A DNA stretch of 64,000 nucleotides from Hygrophila difformis (Eukaryota; Streptophyta; Magnoliopsida; Lamiales; Acanthaceae): contig JAOANR010000003.1 in assembly GCA_030278955.1 (NCBI GenBank), positions 20,545,050 to 20,609,049 on the forward strand, read 5' to 3'. A program made the translations under genes and the position numbers. How positions within the stretch are numbered: position 1 is the first letter of the stretch; the number at the start of each line of letters is the position of its first letter. The notes under the pieces are model-generated. The model did not search any database, was not told the origin of the DNA, and saw nothing but the letters and a program-made list of their open reading frames with translations. Positions 21,001 to 30,845 of the stretch are shown in pieces.

Positions 21001-21565
21001 TCGCTATCTCCAGGGAACAGTTGACCTTGGGTTATTTTACCCAAAAGATTCTCGACATGAGTTGATCGGATATGCCGATGCAGGATATTTATCAGACCCA
21101 CACAAAGCCAAATCTCAAACAGGCTATATTTTTATGTGTGGTGGAACTGCTATCTCATGGAGATCTATGAAACAAACATTAACGGCAACTTCCTCAAATC
21201 ATGCTGAAATATTAGCAATCCATGAGGCTAGTCGAGAATGTGTTTGGTTGAGGTCAATGACTAATCATATATTGAAAAATTGTGGTTTGGTCACTGAACC
21301 AAAAATGCCCCCAACAATTTTATTTGAAGATAACTCGGCTTGCATAGCCCAATTAAAAGGGGGTTATATAAAAGGAGATAGGACTAAACACATTTCACCA
21401 AAATTTTTCTATACACATGATCTTCAAAAGAATGGTGAAATTGATGTGCAACAAATTCGATCAGATGAGAACTTAGCGGATCTATTGACCAAGGCATTGC
21501 CGACTGCAACGTTCGAGAAGCTTGTGAAGAAAATTGGAATGCTGCGGCTTCGAGATTTAAAGTGA
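18098..21565 (+). CDS. pol: Copia Pol polyprotein (protease, integrase, reverse transcriptase, RNase H)
   Basis: An intact 1155-residue frame. Domains in order: protease with DSATTHSIL near residue 13 (D-S-A in place of D-S/T-G); integrase zinc-binding region with HERLGHPG near 150 and CAAC near 188; integrase core with GDICGP (first Asp), RLDNAGEY (second Asp) and GLAESLIKR (Glu); a Lys/Arg-rich linker near 530; reverse transcriptase from RWVFVRKRN with ARLVAQGF, DVVTAYLYG, SLYGLKQSG and the catalytic YVDDLN near 825; RNase H with GYADAGYLSD and FEDNSAC near 1070. The end LADLLTKALP is the usual copia terminus. It makes and integrates the cDNA copy. The start ATG is set by an in-frame TGA two codons upstream. 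No breaks are seen, so the element may be active. Confidence 0.95.
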   Translation: MDGQVENEICLIDSATTHSILKSKSFFSQLKLGKTAVKTISGNENCIEGSGRAVIFLPKGTKLAFENALFSSKARRNLLSFGDIRKNGYHIETLNEAGNEYVLITQTINGEKFVHEKLPCLTSGLYYTKIYAGEVHNLVGLKATSEFITWHERLGHPGSVMLRRIIENSSGHKLNHKMVLNPNEFTCAACYQGKLITRPSPAKVGIESLAFLERIQGDICGPIDPPCGPFKYFMVLIDASTRWSHVCLLSTRNLAFARLLAQIIKLRAQFPDYPIKKIRLDNAGEYTSNAFDDFCTSVGITVEHPVPYVHTQNGLAESLIKRLQLIARPLLMKSKLPVSAWGHAILHAAALVKIRPTSYHSYSPTQIITGKEPDISHLRIFGCAVYVPIAPPQRTKMGPQRRMGIYVGYESPSIIKYLEPTTGDLFTARFADCHFDESHFPTLGGGSNQLKKEISWKIPLNITDPRTKQCELEVQRIVHLQRIANQLPDAFNDAARVTKSYIEAANAPAKINIPEGQIPSANESNPRQKRGRPLGSKDKNPRKKRILQVDDEKPEEVTNSTFEEVDAENANPEESETIETAFNYITSGKYWNRKEIKVDQAFAYNVALEMMKNDEDPEPKSVDECRQRDDWPKWKDAIKSELDSLNKRKVFGPIVQTPENVKPVGYRWVFVRKRNENNEIARYKARLVAQGFSQRPGIDFEETYSPVMDGITFRYLMSLAVREKLEMRLMDVVTAYLYGSLENDIYMKIPEGFKLPESYNSKPREVYSIKLQKSLYGLKQSGRMWYNRLSESLINEGYINDPICPCVFIKKNGSEYVIIAVYVDDLNLIGTPEELEKAIEYLKREFEIKDFGKTKFCLGLQIEHLDKSIFVHQSAYTQKVLKQFRMDYAHPLSSPMVVRTLDPAKDPFRPKGDDEEQLGPEVPYLSAIGALMYLANSTRPDIAFAVNLLARFSSCPTQRHWKGIKHIFRYLQGTVDLGLFYPKDSRHELIGYADAGYLSDPHKAKSQTGYIFMCGGTAISWRSMKQTLTATSSNHAEILAIHEASRECVWLRSMTNHILKNCGLVTEPKMPPTILFEDNSACIAQLKGGYIKGDRTKHISPKFFYTHDLQKNGEIDVQQIRSDENLADLLTKALPTATFEKLVKKIGMLRLRDLK

Positions 21566-21693
21566 TGTTACAATCAGGGGGAGCAATGAATACAAGAATA
21601 TTGTACTCTTTTTCCTTCACTAGGATTTTTTTCCCACAGGGTTTTTTCCTAGTAAGGTTTTAACGAGGCATATTCTTTGTATAATGGACATGC

Positions 21694-21702
21694 AAGGGGG
21701 AG
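21694..21702 (+). other. Copia polypurine tract
   Basis: AAGGGGGAG directly before the 3' LTR is the plus-strand primer site. Confidence 0.8.
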
Positions 21703-21938
21703 TGTGATGAGTCATGCCTATACTAATGAGTCATAATGTGCATGTCCAAGTGTAAGCTCCTAGACATTGTTAGTCATCATTTGAAGATGACTAATCACCT
21801 CTTTGTGCTACTATAAATATGAGTAGCAATTGTACAAATGACTACACTTGAATGAATTAAAATCATTACTCTCTACTATTGCTTCATTACTTACTTTGAT
21901 CTATTCTCTATATAGCTAATAGGTATATATATATAACA
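21703..21938 (+). repeat. Copia 3' LTR
   Basis: TGTGATGAGTC to TATAACA, 236 bp, apparently identical to the 5' LTR, followed by TTATC. Confidence 0.93.
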
Positions 21939-21943
21939 TTATC
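21939..21943. repeat. Target duplication TTATC of the copia element (right)
   Basis: Matches 16575-16579. Confidence 0.9.
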
Positions 21944-22199
21944 TGGGTTTTAAAATTGGCGTCCTAAATTTATGAATTCCTTACCGTAGATTTCAACCAT
22001 TTAATTAATCACAGTTGCTTTTAAGGATTCGTAAGTTAGCCTACTTGGGAATTTAGTTACTATATTATTAATTAATTCTTTTTTTTTTTCGGGGAAAACT
22101 ATATTATTAATTCTTCGGTAAATTAGGTTCTGTACCCTTTTAAAAGAAAATTTTCATTTTTTAGGCCCAATTCTAATTTTATTACACTTTGCACCCCAT

Positions 22200-22690
22200 C
22201 ATATGTTTGATTTAGTTTACCACGCTATTTGTATGTGTCTTACCTAGTTACTATATGGTATTTACCAGGTTAATGATATGTGGTTTACCACTGTATTAGT
22301 GTGCGTTTTACCATAACTACCATATATTAGTACTTACCAAGTTACTGGTACGTGGTTTACCACAGATACCATATGGTATTTACCAAGTTTTTGGTATGTA
22401 CTTTACCACAAATATGTTATGGTGTTTACCAAGTTATTCCACATATACCATATGGTATTTACTAAGTCTTGGTATGTGCTTTACCACAAATATCTTATGG
22501 TGTTTACCAGGTTATTGGTATGCGCTTTACCACAAATATCTTATGATGTTTACCAAGTTATTCCACATATACTATATGTGCTTTACCAAGTTTTTAGTAT
22601 GTGCTTTACCACGATTATCTTATGGTGTTTACCAAGTTATTGGTATGTGCTTTACCAAGTTCTTGGTATGTAATTTACCAAGTTATTACA
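22200..22690. repeat. Imperfect minisatellite (TTTACCA / GGTATGTG units)
   Basis: About ten imperfect repeats built of GGTATGTGCTTTACCAC and GGTGTTTACCAAGTTATT modules with an irregular period of roughly 45 bp. Many half-units begin GGT and end ACC, so they are weakly palindromic. Overlapping open frames of 84-107 codons here come from the repeat and are not genes. The preceding 21944-22199 shows nothing recognisable. Confidence 0.7.
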
Positions 22691-22944
22691 TAAGGCCTAA
22701 AACACAATATTTGAAATGAATGGGCTTTGACTCTTATTATATTTTGTCCATGGGTACCGGGCCATAGTTTTCCCTTAATTCTTTGATATAGATATTCTAA
22801 GCCATACCTTATCCTACAATGGGCCAACTCTACATCCTCTATGAGTTTTTCTTGTCCATCTCATATAATTCTTTTAAATTTTTCTATTTTTTATTTGGAA
22901 AGCATTTTTATAGTTTTATTGATATCAATTTTAATAAATGTATA

Positions 22945-23203
22945 CTTCCTCCGTTCTCAAATAACTGAATCATTTGCATAGTAATTACTATCCTTTTAGT
23001 AACTTTGATTAATTTTTTTAACATAGTTATATAAGAAAAATATAGTCATGTGGGATATTGTTAGATTCATCTAATCACGTAGTTTCAGAATATAATTTTT
23101 TTTATAATTTTTACTTATATATAATTAGAGTTATTAATGGTTAAAATATGTCTTGAATTGCGTGAAATATAAGAATGATACAGTTATTAAATAACAGAGG
23201 TAG
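22945..23203. mobile_element. Stowaway-like MITE, 259 bp
   Basis: The left end CTTCCTCCGTTCTCAAATAA and right end TTATTAAATAACAGAGGTAG form inverted repeats of the CTCCCTCCGT type, flanked by TA on both sides (22943-22944, 23204-23205). It is non-coding and would be moved by a Tc1/mariner transposase. Confidence 0.78.
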
Positions 23204-23436
23204 TAGTATTTAGCAAAACAGGAAACCAAAAAATAAAATAAAATTCAGAGGCCAATCAGTGTAATGCCTTGTGCACAATCATCTGCCACGGATTGAACCA
23301 ACCATGTTGGAATACATAGTATTTCTGCGTGTTATACTTATAGAAGTTTGTGACTCCAAGAAAAGTCCATTTGCCTTTAACAAATCCAAGGATGCGGCTG
23401 CATATATATATATATATATATATACTAGAAATCTTG

Positions 23437-23462
23437 AGTCGCGCGCTACGCTGCGCGCGACT
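23437..23462 (-). other. Helitron 3' terminal hairpin
   Basis: AGTCGCGCGC and GCGCGCGACT form a perfect 10-bp stem around a 6-nt loop. The 3' CTAG terminus (23425-23428) lies 8 nt beyond. This is the canonical Helitron termination structure. Confidence 0.9.
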
Positions 23463-23567
23463 GTTTGTGTAAGTTAATGGTGGTGTATGGTAAACTCTGA
23501 AGTGGAATTAGTTTGAAATGTTTGTTGTGCGTAATTTAATGAGGAAGTGAGGACATGAATATTGTAT

Positions 23568-23675
23568 GGGGATATTGTAAAAGCAAAGTGATATTATAAT
23601 GTAAGTGGAACAGGCAGCTATATAAAAGAATAAGAGGTGATATTGTAAAAGCAAAGTGATATTATAATGCAAGAG
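23568..23675. repeat. Short tandem duplication near the Helitron 3' end
   Basis: GATATTGTAAAAGCAAAGTG with its following bases occurs twice, about 69 bp apart. Non-coding. Confidence 0.6.
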
Positions 23676-23931
23676 AGTCTATGCACAAGAGCAGTGCTCT
23701 AGTTCATGTGAGAACATTGGATGGGTCTGCTATCAAAAGGGACCCCATTGCTATCAAAAGGAATGCCAAAAGCTATGCCCAAATAAGTGTATGCACAAAT
23801 GAACTAACTTCTAGGGTCAGCTCATAATGAAAATGTTAGCCAAAAGCTGTGCAGACATAGATGTTATGTTAAGACCATAGATATATGTAGGTTTAGGTGC
23901 ATAGATAGCTTCGCATAGGTTGGAACCGTTC

Positions 23932-26804
23932 CTAATCTTGTTTAGGTGCCTTCGTTTTCGGTTTCCTTGTTGACATCTTTGTTTTCTTTGATGGGCTGCC
24001 ACTGAGGTTGTCATGTGCATTTTGTGAGAGTTTCTGGGGCAGAAGATCATCATCACTGAAAGCAGGGAGGAGGTCTTTGGCAATGGCGGATTGTCCTGCC
24101 TCGTGTCCTGAGAGTTTTTGGAAGTTAGGTATTATCCCGGAGGTTTGTGTTTCTGTGATTTGTAAAGGAGGTGGTGTGGTCGGAAGAGCATCTGGGAGAA
24201 CTGAAACAGTAATGTATAAATATAAGATTTAAATGGAAGGCATTAATTTTAGGAGTTTGGCTTGCATAATAGAGAGAACCTTCATTATGGGCGTATTCTT
24301 CAATGCTTCCTAAAATGTAGTTATCTTGCTGGTAATTTGTGGATGTGGGCAGCCTTTTCTTGATTGTGGCATGGAACCTTTGGTCCTGGATCTCATTGTT
24401 ACGCAATGTACAAAGTTCCGCCCGATCCTGTGTGGGATTAGCAGAATTTAAGAACCCAAAAAATGTTATTTAATGCAGTAGTTTTGATGTATTAATATGA
24501 AAAAAGAAAATGACTTAAGAAGAATATATTACAGCCGGGGTTATTTGCAAGATTTCTTTTGGGGTGAGTCCCAAAACTGTTTCTGCATGTTCTTCGAAGG
24601 CGACACAGCGAACAGAATTTGATTCGTCTTGGAGCTGAAGAGTGATTTTGATTCTGTAGAAAGTATGTGTAAATGGCAATTGAAAGCAATATGAATATTT
24701 GCGGGCAAGTATTGGCAGGTTGTATGTAGACAAACCTTTCTTCAAACTCTATATAATCTTTACATTTGTGACACCAGTATACTTTGTTTGGATCAGCTCC
24801 TAGTCCAACGGTGCAAATTTTGCAAGCTGTGTAGGTGACCTTGGCAAGTGCTTCCTCTGGTATCTGGAAAGTAGCAATGCAATGATATTGTCCCTGGTTT
24901 AAGAAAGTAGTGCAATAATGTTATCAAAAAAATCCAGGTAACAAGCAATATATTTATCAGTGAGATTTCTAGCAGTGGGAGGGCCATTAAAGGGATAAGA
25001 GCAGGAAATATTGGAAGGCTTATTTGGCGATTCCAACAATAGCAGTGGTAGGTGGACAACAGCAGCGGATTACCGGGGGTGATTGGAGAAGAGTCTCAAT
25101 GTCAGTTTGTTGGTTGTTAGCTCCGCTCGGTGCATTCCAGTTCTTTTCAAGGAGCATCCTGTCTAATATGTTCTTGTGCCTTAGCTTCCTGTAGAATTGG
25201 GATTAGTGTAATTGTGGGAAAGAAAGTATGAGTAATTGTTTAGGTTCGTACCATTGCTTCAAGTGTGTGACTTCTGGATAGGGTGGATCATAAACAACCA
25301 TTGTTTGGGTAGTTGTGGACAATGATATCCCTTGTGGACATTTTGGAATTGATAGGAATCTGAGTTAGTCAGTGTGCAAGTAATATTTTGAAATGAAACG
25401 ATGCATGTAGGATAAGAGTTTTGTGTTTGAACCATTAAATGGAGAGGCCTTCACGTTGAGCACAACAATGATGGGGCGTTTTGGTATTTTGGGCAGCAGA
25501 GTCCGTGCCTCAGAATTTACCAACTCATTCCAGAAGGTGAGGGAAATTGGCATGAGGCTGTGAATGAAAGTAAATGGAAGGTACTGAAAATGTTACATTT
25601 GAGGTAATTAATACATGTAGAAATTGTTGTGTGCTTACTCGTCAGCAACAAGTATGACTTCTTGGAGGGTGCCACCGCCTCGATTCTTTGGTTGTGCAGA
25701 ATCAATGACAACTCCAATGACATCTTAAAAGACAGATGGTGAGAATTCTAATGAGGAAAATTGCATTATGTAAATGTAAGAAAACGACCAGTGTCATTGA
25801 GAGTTTACGTACCTATGTATTCCTTTGTTTCCAAGAAGGGGTGCAGATTTGAGAGTACCGCGAAGTCTGGCTTTCCGAGTAGGACATCCAGTGCACCCTC
25901 GGTCACGGGAGCAATTACGGTCTTTTGGTTCAGCATGAGCTCTAGGTTAGGGTGGAAGTTGGCCACGTCATTAACCTGTGACTCAGTTGTCATGGTAGAT
26001 AGTTCATAAGTTTTGAAGAGTTTTAAGCAGTCATCCATTCCTGGTATATGGCGCTCAAATGCACACCCTCGGATTTTGGTTCCCTAGTCCAAATGCACAT
26101 TAATAAAGACGGGGAAATATAGTATAGAAAATGGCATAAGTGAAAAAAAACCATTTTTATTTTGGCATCCATTAACTGAATAGCTTTTGTTCTCTTGTTC
26201 AGTTTCGCCAATAAAATTCAGGTATTAGCAGAGCCCGATCATTCAAGGAGCAGGCAACGAATTCTCATAAAATGGTGTTTACTTTCAAATTATTATTATA
26301 TGCTTAAAATTTTCAGGACATTCAGATTTTCTTTAATATTTTGATAAAAAAAGGTTTAGTTTTAAGTTACCATATACTTGAGGAATAAGTCAAAAGACAT
26401 AGACGGAAAGTTAGGGAACAAAGAAAAAAGCCCTAATCTATTTCTCATACTCCAAGCATCAGTGATGGGATAAATGTGAGGTAGGGGGCACATGCAAAAA
26501 TAGAACACAATTGCATATAACAATGTAGCAGAAATTCATGCTCATATGAAAAGATAGAAAAGATACAAAACATTTGAGCAGAAGGTAAACAATGAGAGCG
26601 GGCAAGTAATTTAAATAATGAGGGGAAGATTACCTCGGCATCCACAAAGACGTAGCGCTTGTATTTCCTTTTGCTGGTTTTAGCCGTTCTCTGTGCAGAT
26701 GTTTGAATAAGCATGAGTTTGATCATCCAATGCTTCATTGTTGAGGTGAGGCAGATGAGGGTAAGGTTGCTGCCTGCAGTTGCTTTGTATGGCTGCACCT
26801 CCAT
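23932..26804 (-). CDS. Helitron RPA70-like single-strand DNA-binding protein, multi-exon
   Basis: A spliced gene reading leftwards. The first exon (26804-26634) begins MEVQPYKATAG and ends at a GTAATC donor. Later exon-like blocks, positions approximate: 26211-26150; 26083-25810, with GTKIRGCAFERHIPGMDD; 25723-25640, with VVIDSAQPKNRGGGTL; 25553-25400; 25340-25250; 25200-25060; 24880-24745, with CKICTVGLGADPNKVYWCHKCKDY; 24730-24530; 24410-24240; 24190-23932. The block order is that of the RPA large subunit: OB-folds, then the C-terminal zinc-finger OB-fold (C-X2-C...C-X2-C). The tail is basic (STRKPKTKAPK). Many plant Helitrons carry such a gene, thought to protect the single-stranded intermediate. 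I see no clear break, but exon borders were set by eye. Confidence 0.72.
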
Positions 26805-26943
26805 GGTGTTGTTCCAGGGATTTCACAATGAGGGTTTCGCGATAGAGCGACTTGTAGGAAGGGTTTCACTGGAAGATGGAGTGAAGGAGTACATGGGTTG
26901 TGTTCGTAATGTATTCTGTATATATTGTGGCTGTGTTGGTTAG

Positions 26944-28100
26944 GTTATAAGGGTCATGATGATTGATGGCTTGCCTGACATTGGAAATGTCAAAGGTGAT
27001 GTGGTTGTTGGTATGGGCTTTTCTGAATTGAATAAGATTTATTTATTGATTTGTGGTTGTAAATAGCAATGTAATGTTAGGGCAGTGTACTTTTTAAAGA
27101 GTTATCATATGTGTTAGTATATTTGACTGTCAGAATTTGGTGACGGAAACAGTGATATGAAGTGGAGTGTAGTTTGCAACAATGTATGACGTGTGGCATA
27201 AAGATTGGGGTAATATTGCAAATATGGGCAGGGACCTTCTACCATACTGTAATGCAAATCTTAATGCTATGGAAATGATGTTAGGGAAATCGTTGGAGTG
27301 AGGTTGTTGACAGAAAATCTGAATGCTAGGGAAATGAAAGTAATGTTGAAAGGTTAGTAGCCACTGAATAAATTTGTCTATTGATTCAAAATCTAGGGGG
27401 GATTGTACCTGCCTTATTATAATAAGCTATCCCTGCATCCTGGCATCCTCCTGTACCAACCCTTGATCAAGATATCAACAGTTACATCCTGGCTTCCTCC
27501 TGTACCAACCCTATAAAAACACACTCCAACAGTAAAGCAATATTCATTCTTTTTCGAAAAAAGAAAGAAAGAAAGAGCTATTTATTTTAAAGTGCTTAGA
27601 AGAGTGTTGTGCTTAAATGTAGTGTGGTCACATTCACATAATTTGCATTAGAAATAAGAATGAGGAACAAAACCTGCAAGAGCCAACTCTTAAAGCAAAT
27701 CAGTCTTTAAAAGGGACCTACTCTCGATCAATGATTCATTTAAGATAAGAAAAGAAGATACATAAGATAGATAACTGCATCTCTTCAAGCAAGTTCCTTT
27801 TACTAATAAATTGACTCCAGGCACTGGTCAGCAAATGTTGGCTTAGGCCAGCTGAAATTTAAACAATTCAAATTGGTCTGTATTGGTTCACCATAAAGCA
27901 CTTCATTTAACCCAGCTGACAATTAAAACCTAATCCCACATTATAACTACTTAAAGATATGACACCCCAAATTTAAATATCATCAAATAATGCTTGAAAC
28001 CAAAGATGAAGAATACCAATGATATTGAGCCAAATTTAAATTTCATTTTCTTTTCAATTTTAAATTTTGTAGCAATGATATTTTATTGAGCCATGCAAAA
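26944..28100. other. Helitron interior, no gene seen
   Basis: AT-rich DNA upstream of the RPA-like gene, which may include its promoter. CATCCTGGC and CCTCCTGTACCAACCCT occur twice near 27435-27510. No convincing coding region. Confidence 0.5.
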
Positions 28101-28403
28101 TTAAGACAAAAGCTCACTTGATAATGGGACGTGCGAGTCATCTGCACTTTGCATTCTCAACTTCAAGAGCCTGACAGCAGTTCGTAGATCAGCAGCAGGA
28201 AATGGCCAATTTGCGTCCTTAAGACCGAAGAGATTATGAGCCGAAAACATTTCCTTTTTGATGCTGGGAGGTTTTCTAAAAAGATTTCCAGAGTTGCCAC
28301 GACTCTCAATCAAAAAACAACCACGACAAAAACAAGCATCACATGCATTCAGAATAAAATATAAAAAAAAAACTGAGAGTTTTCGTGAGGCAGGTTTGAA
28401 CAA
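28101..28403 (-). pseudogene. Unidentified coding-like fragment in the Helitron
   Basis: A 100-codon open stretch. The part at about 28256-28115 looks exonic: NLFGLKDANWPFPAADLRT followed by an Arg/Leu-rich helix (AVRLLKLRMQ). I do not recognise the family. It lies on the Helitron's coding strand between captured exons, so another captured host fragment is the natural reading. There is no plausible start codon context, and the upstream residues look intronic. Confidence 0.35.
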
Positions 28404-28447
28404 GAAAGTATACCTGGAGTTGGATAGCTCTATTGTCTTGGTTTAGT

Positions 28448-28520
28448 ATTTGGAGTTAATTGCAATATCTTCTCTCTGGGGTGGTGATATTTGCACCGTA
28501 GCCTGGGAGGAAGGTATTAA
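28448..28520 (-). pseudogene. Second, shorter copy of the CCCH exon end
   Basis: A run of about 46 bp matches the end of the CCCH exon at 29517-29563 exactly (GGTGGTGATATTTGCA on the plus strand). It is joined to a version of the sequence beyond that exon (CGTAGCCTGGGAGGAAGG). It is therefore an internally deleted duplicate inside the same Helitron. Confidence 0.6.
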
Positions 28521-28560
28521 CTAAAAAAAAATTGATAATGCATAGATGTAACCAATCCAT

Positions 28561-29476
28561 GACGGATCTCCCCTTTCCAAAGTCTGCAAACAGGATAAAC
28601 TAAATTATAAGAGCCCGTTAATGTCACATAAAAATACATTTATCTCAAATTCAGCGAAAAACAAAAATAAATGGATCATCTCTATCATTGAAAATTTTCA
28701 TTATAGAAATGGTATTACCTTCACAATTTTGTTACCACTAGGGCTATTAATTGCCCAATTTGAATAATCAACTATAAACATATCTCCTACTCCATCCATC
28801 CGGAAGATGTTCATCATTATTTGTTTTCTGGATATATAAAATTACTTGTCCAAATGTTTATCAATGACATGAATAGAATACTCTACATAGAAAGAGCATT
28901 ATTAATGATAAAGTAGTACTTTATTATCCTATAATTAGGGGTGAATATATGAGATTATAAATTTTATTAATAAACATGAAATCTTAAAATGGACACATAG
29001 TTCAAGATAGAGGAAGTATTTCACAAAAATCAAAGCTATAAAAATAAATATGGATAGATGATCAATGCAAGAATGTTTCATAGCAAGTTATGCAACAAGG
29101 AGCAAGCCAGAAGTACTGATATTGGATTATACTTTTGTAATACCTTTAAAAGATGGTTTAGTAAAACCGGTCCTGCAAGCTGGGAAAGATCATTGCCAAT
29201 CTGCAATGCCCACAAAAGGAGTTACTTTAAAGAAGTACTGTATTCCTATTTCTTAATGATGTTTTTCAAGTAGATATATTGAGAAGAAACGAGAAACAGT
29301 CATTACTTTAAAGAAGCCCCCGAACCAAAACCTGTATAAAAAGAGAGGAGCCATAAGATTTGATTGAAAAGTGAAAACTGAAACAGTCTTAACAAGCTAA
29401 AAACATATGCCCTAATAACATCATCTGGAGCTGTCTATGAATTCAGAAGCAATAAAAAACAGGACAATCAACAAAA
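28561..29476. other. Helitron interior, no gene seen
   Basis: AT-rich. Open stretches at 29058-29273 on the plus strand have no recognisable domain. Confidence 0.45.
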
Positions 29477-29712
29477 TTAATACTTTCCTTCCAGGCTACG
29501 GTTCAAAACAAGAGCTTTTGGAGTTAATTGCAATATCTTCTCTCTGGGGTGGTGATATTTGCAATCTGGTCCATTTTTACAGCTTCCATGATTCATGGAA
29601 TATCGGCATTCTGGTTGATCTGGCCGTTCCGGCAGGTTAGTGACCGATAGGTGCCTATTGGAAGTTGGGGTCGTCAAGGCACTACGAATGGATAATGGGC
29701 TGCCAGTTCCCT
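29477..29712 (-). pseudogene. Captured exon of a plant CCCH zinc-finger gene
   Basis: The exon begins after a TAG acceptor near 29712. It encodes [19 protein letters not shown], then [15 protein letters not shown]: one C-X8-C-X5-C-X3-H zinc finger preceded by the PERP-QPEC signature of plant ZFN/HUA1-like nucleic-acid-binding proteins. Family members carry about five such fingers, so this is a one-finger fragment. It lies on the Helitron's coding strand between the Rep/helicase and RPA-like genes and ends in a stop after about 25 further residues. It could give a chimeric transcript; function is doubtful. Confidence 0.75.
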
Positions 29713-30465
29713 AGTAGTGATGAATAGGCATGATGCAAGAAACATAAGTAAATAAGAGATATTGCTAAGAAGTTATATATACAGTCCATAGCCAAGTTAG
29801 ATCATTGATATTTGAAATGAATGTATTTAGATTGCAAATAAAATTTCGAATCATAAGAATGAAGTAGACCGAGAGGGAAAATGAATGACATAGTATTAGA
29901 ATTTACTTGAAACTCATGCACTATGCTGGAATCATATATTTTGATTAAGCTGGAATCCACTTTTGATCCAAGTAAACAGAAAATCTGAACTATTAATTCG
30001 AAATTCACTAACACGAAATCCCTCTGCCCAAATGAGGCTATTGGATATGTTTGGATAAATGGATTTTGGAGGAGATTTAAATTCCATATTACATAATAAT
30101 AAAAAGGATTTCAATTGTTTGAACTAATTGATGTATGAGTGGGTTTCCTTTAATTTGCTACTATATTCGATCTATAATGAATCATTTGAAATTATTTGTT
30201 CAAATCCTCTCCCATATCTAAATCCATATCCATCAATATAAAACATGGAGTAAAATGAAATGAGCAGCATACCTCTAGGAAGAAAACTCACCAGGATAAA
30301 ACCCTTAAGCAGTGTTTTGATCAGAGCCACCAGTGCAAGGCATGAACTGTGCCTACTGTGGAATATGACATGCAATGCAATATTGCTATAAATATAAACT
30401 AAAAAACATGGAATTGCAATAATATTAAATATGATAGATGAATATGAAAGAGAGAAAGATTTCAC
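29713..30465. other. Helitron interior, probable captured intron
   Basis: AT-rich, no domain. The stretch next to 30466 begins with the donor of the reductase exon and is probably its intron. Confidence 0.4.
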
Positions 30466-30556
30466 CTTTATTCCCAATTCGAAGTATCCAACATCAGAAT
30501 CCAATATTGTTGGAGTGTAAGGCTTGATGACCTCTTGACCAGTGCTATCTTTACCT
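30466..30556 (-). pseudogene. Captured exon of NADH-cytochrome b5 reductase (downstream exon)
   Basis: Encodes GKDSTGQEVIKPYTPTILD followed by SDVGYFEL, matching the FAD-binding region of plant NADH-cytochrome b5 reductase (the P-Y-T-P-T block). It has an AG acceptor before AGGTAAAG and a GTGAAA donor after ATAAAG. Its phase joins correctly to the exon at 30697-30842. It was therefore captured as genomic DNA and not as cDNA. Confidence 0.8.
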
Positions 30557-30696
30557 CTTTAGCTCTGCAGCCATAAATTCAATCAAAATGAAATGTAATA
30601 AACTATGCCATTCAAGCATTTCAACAGAAACAATGTGCCATTAAAAACCAAACAGAGAGAGATTGGCGTATCGTGACTGAATTATAATTTACAAAC

Positions 30697-30842
30697 CTGC
30701 AGATTATGTGTTGCCCGATAGGAAGGCCCAACACATAAGTGGGAGTTGGAAGAGCAAATTTGAACTTCGCACCATTGTGGTCGTGTTGCATTTTCTTTAC
30801 AAGTCTGAACTCCCTGGAATTTTCGGGAGCCAAGCACACTAT
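30697..30842 (-). pseudogene. Captured exon of NADH-cytochrome b5 reductase (upstream exon)
   Basis: Encodes CLAPENSREFRLVKKMQHDH and then ALPTPTYVLGLPIGQHI, the FAD-domain start of plant cytochrome b5 reductase, an ER or mitochondrial flavoenzyme that passes electrons from NADH to cytochrome b5. It ends at a TGCAG/GTTTGT donor. The NADH-binding half of the enzyme is absent, so no active reductase can be made. The exon has kept an open frame. Confidence 0.82.
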
Positions 30843-30845
30843 CAA

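Larger units (their letters stand above)
16580..21938 (+). mobile_element. Complete Ty1/copia retrotransposon, 5359 bp
   Basis: Two 236-bp LTRs that look identical by eye flank an interior with intact gag and pol frames and a polypurine tract. The element is flanked by a perfect TTATC duplication (16575-16579, 21939-21943). The domain order protease, integrase, reverse transcriptase, RNase H is that of copia. Identical LTRs and undamaged frames point to a recent insertion and possible autonomy. Gag and pol are separate frames, unlike the usual single copia frame. Confidence 0.93.

Noticed and set aside
22396..22719. 107- and 84-codon frames
   Set aside because: Produced by the minisatellite; the two frames translate the same repeat.
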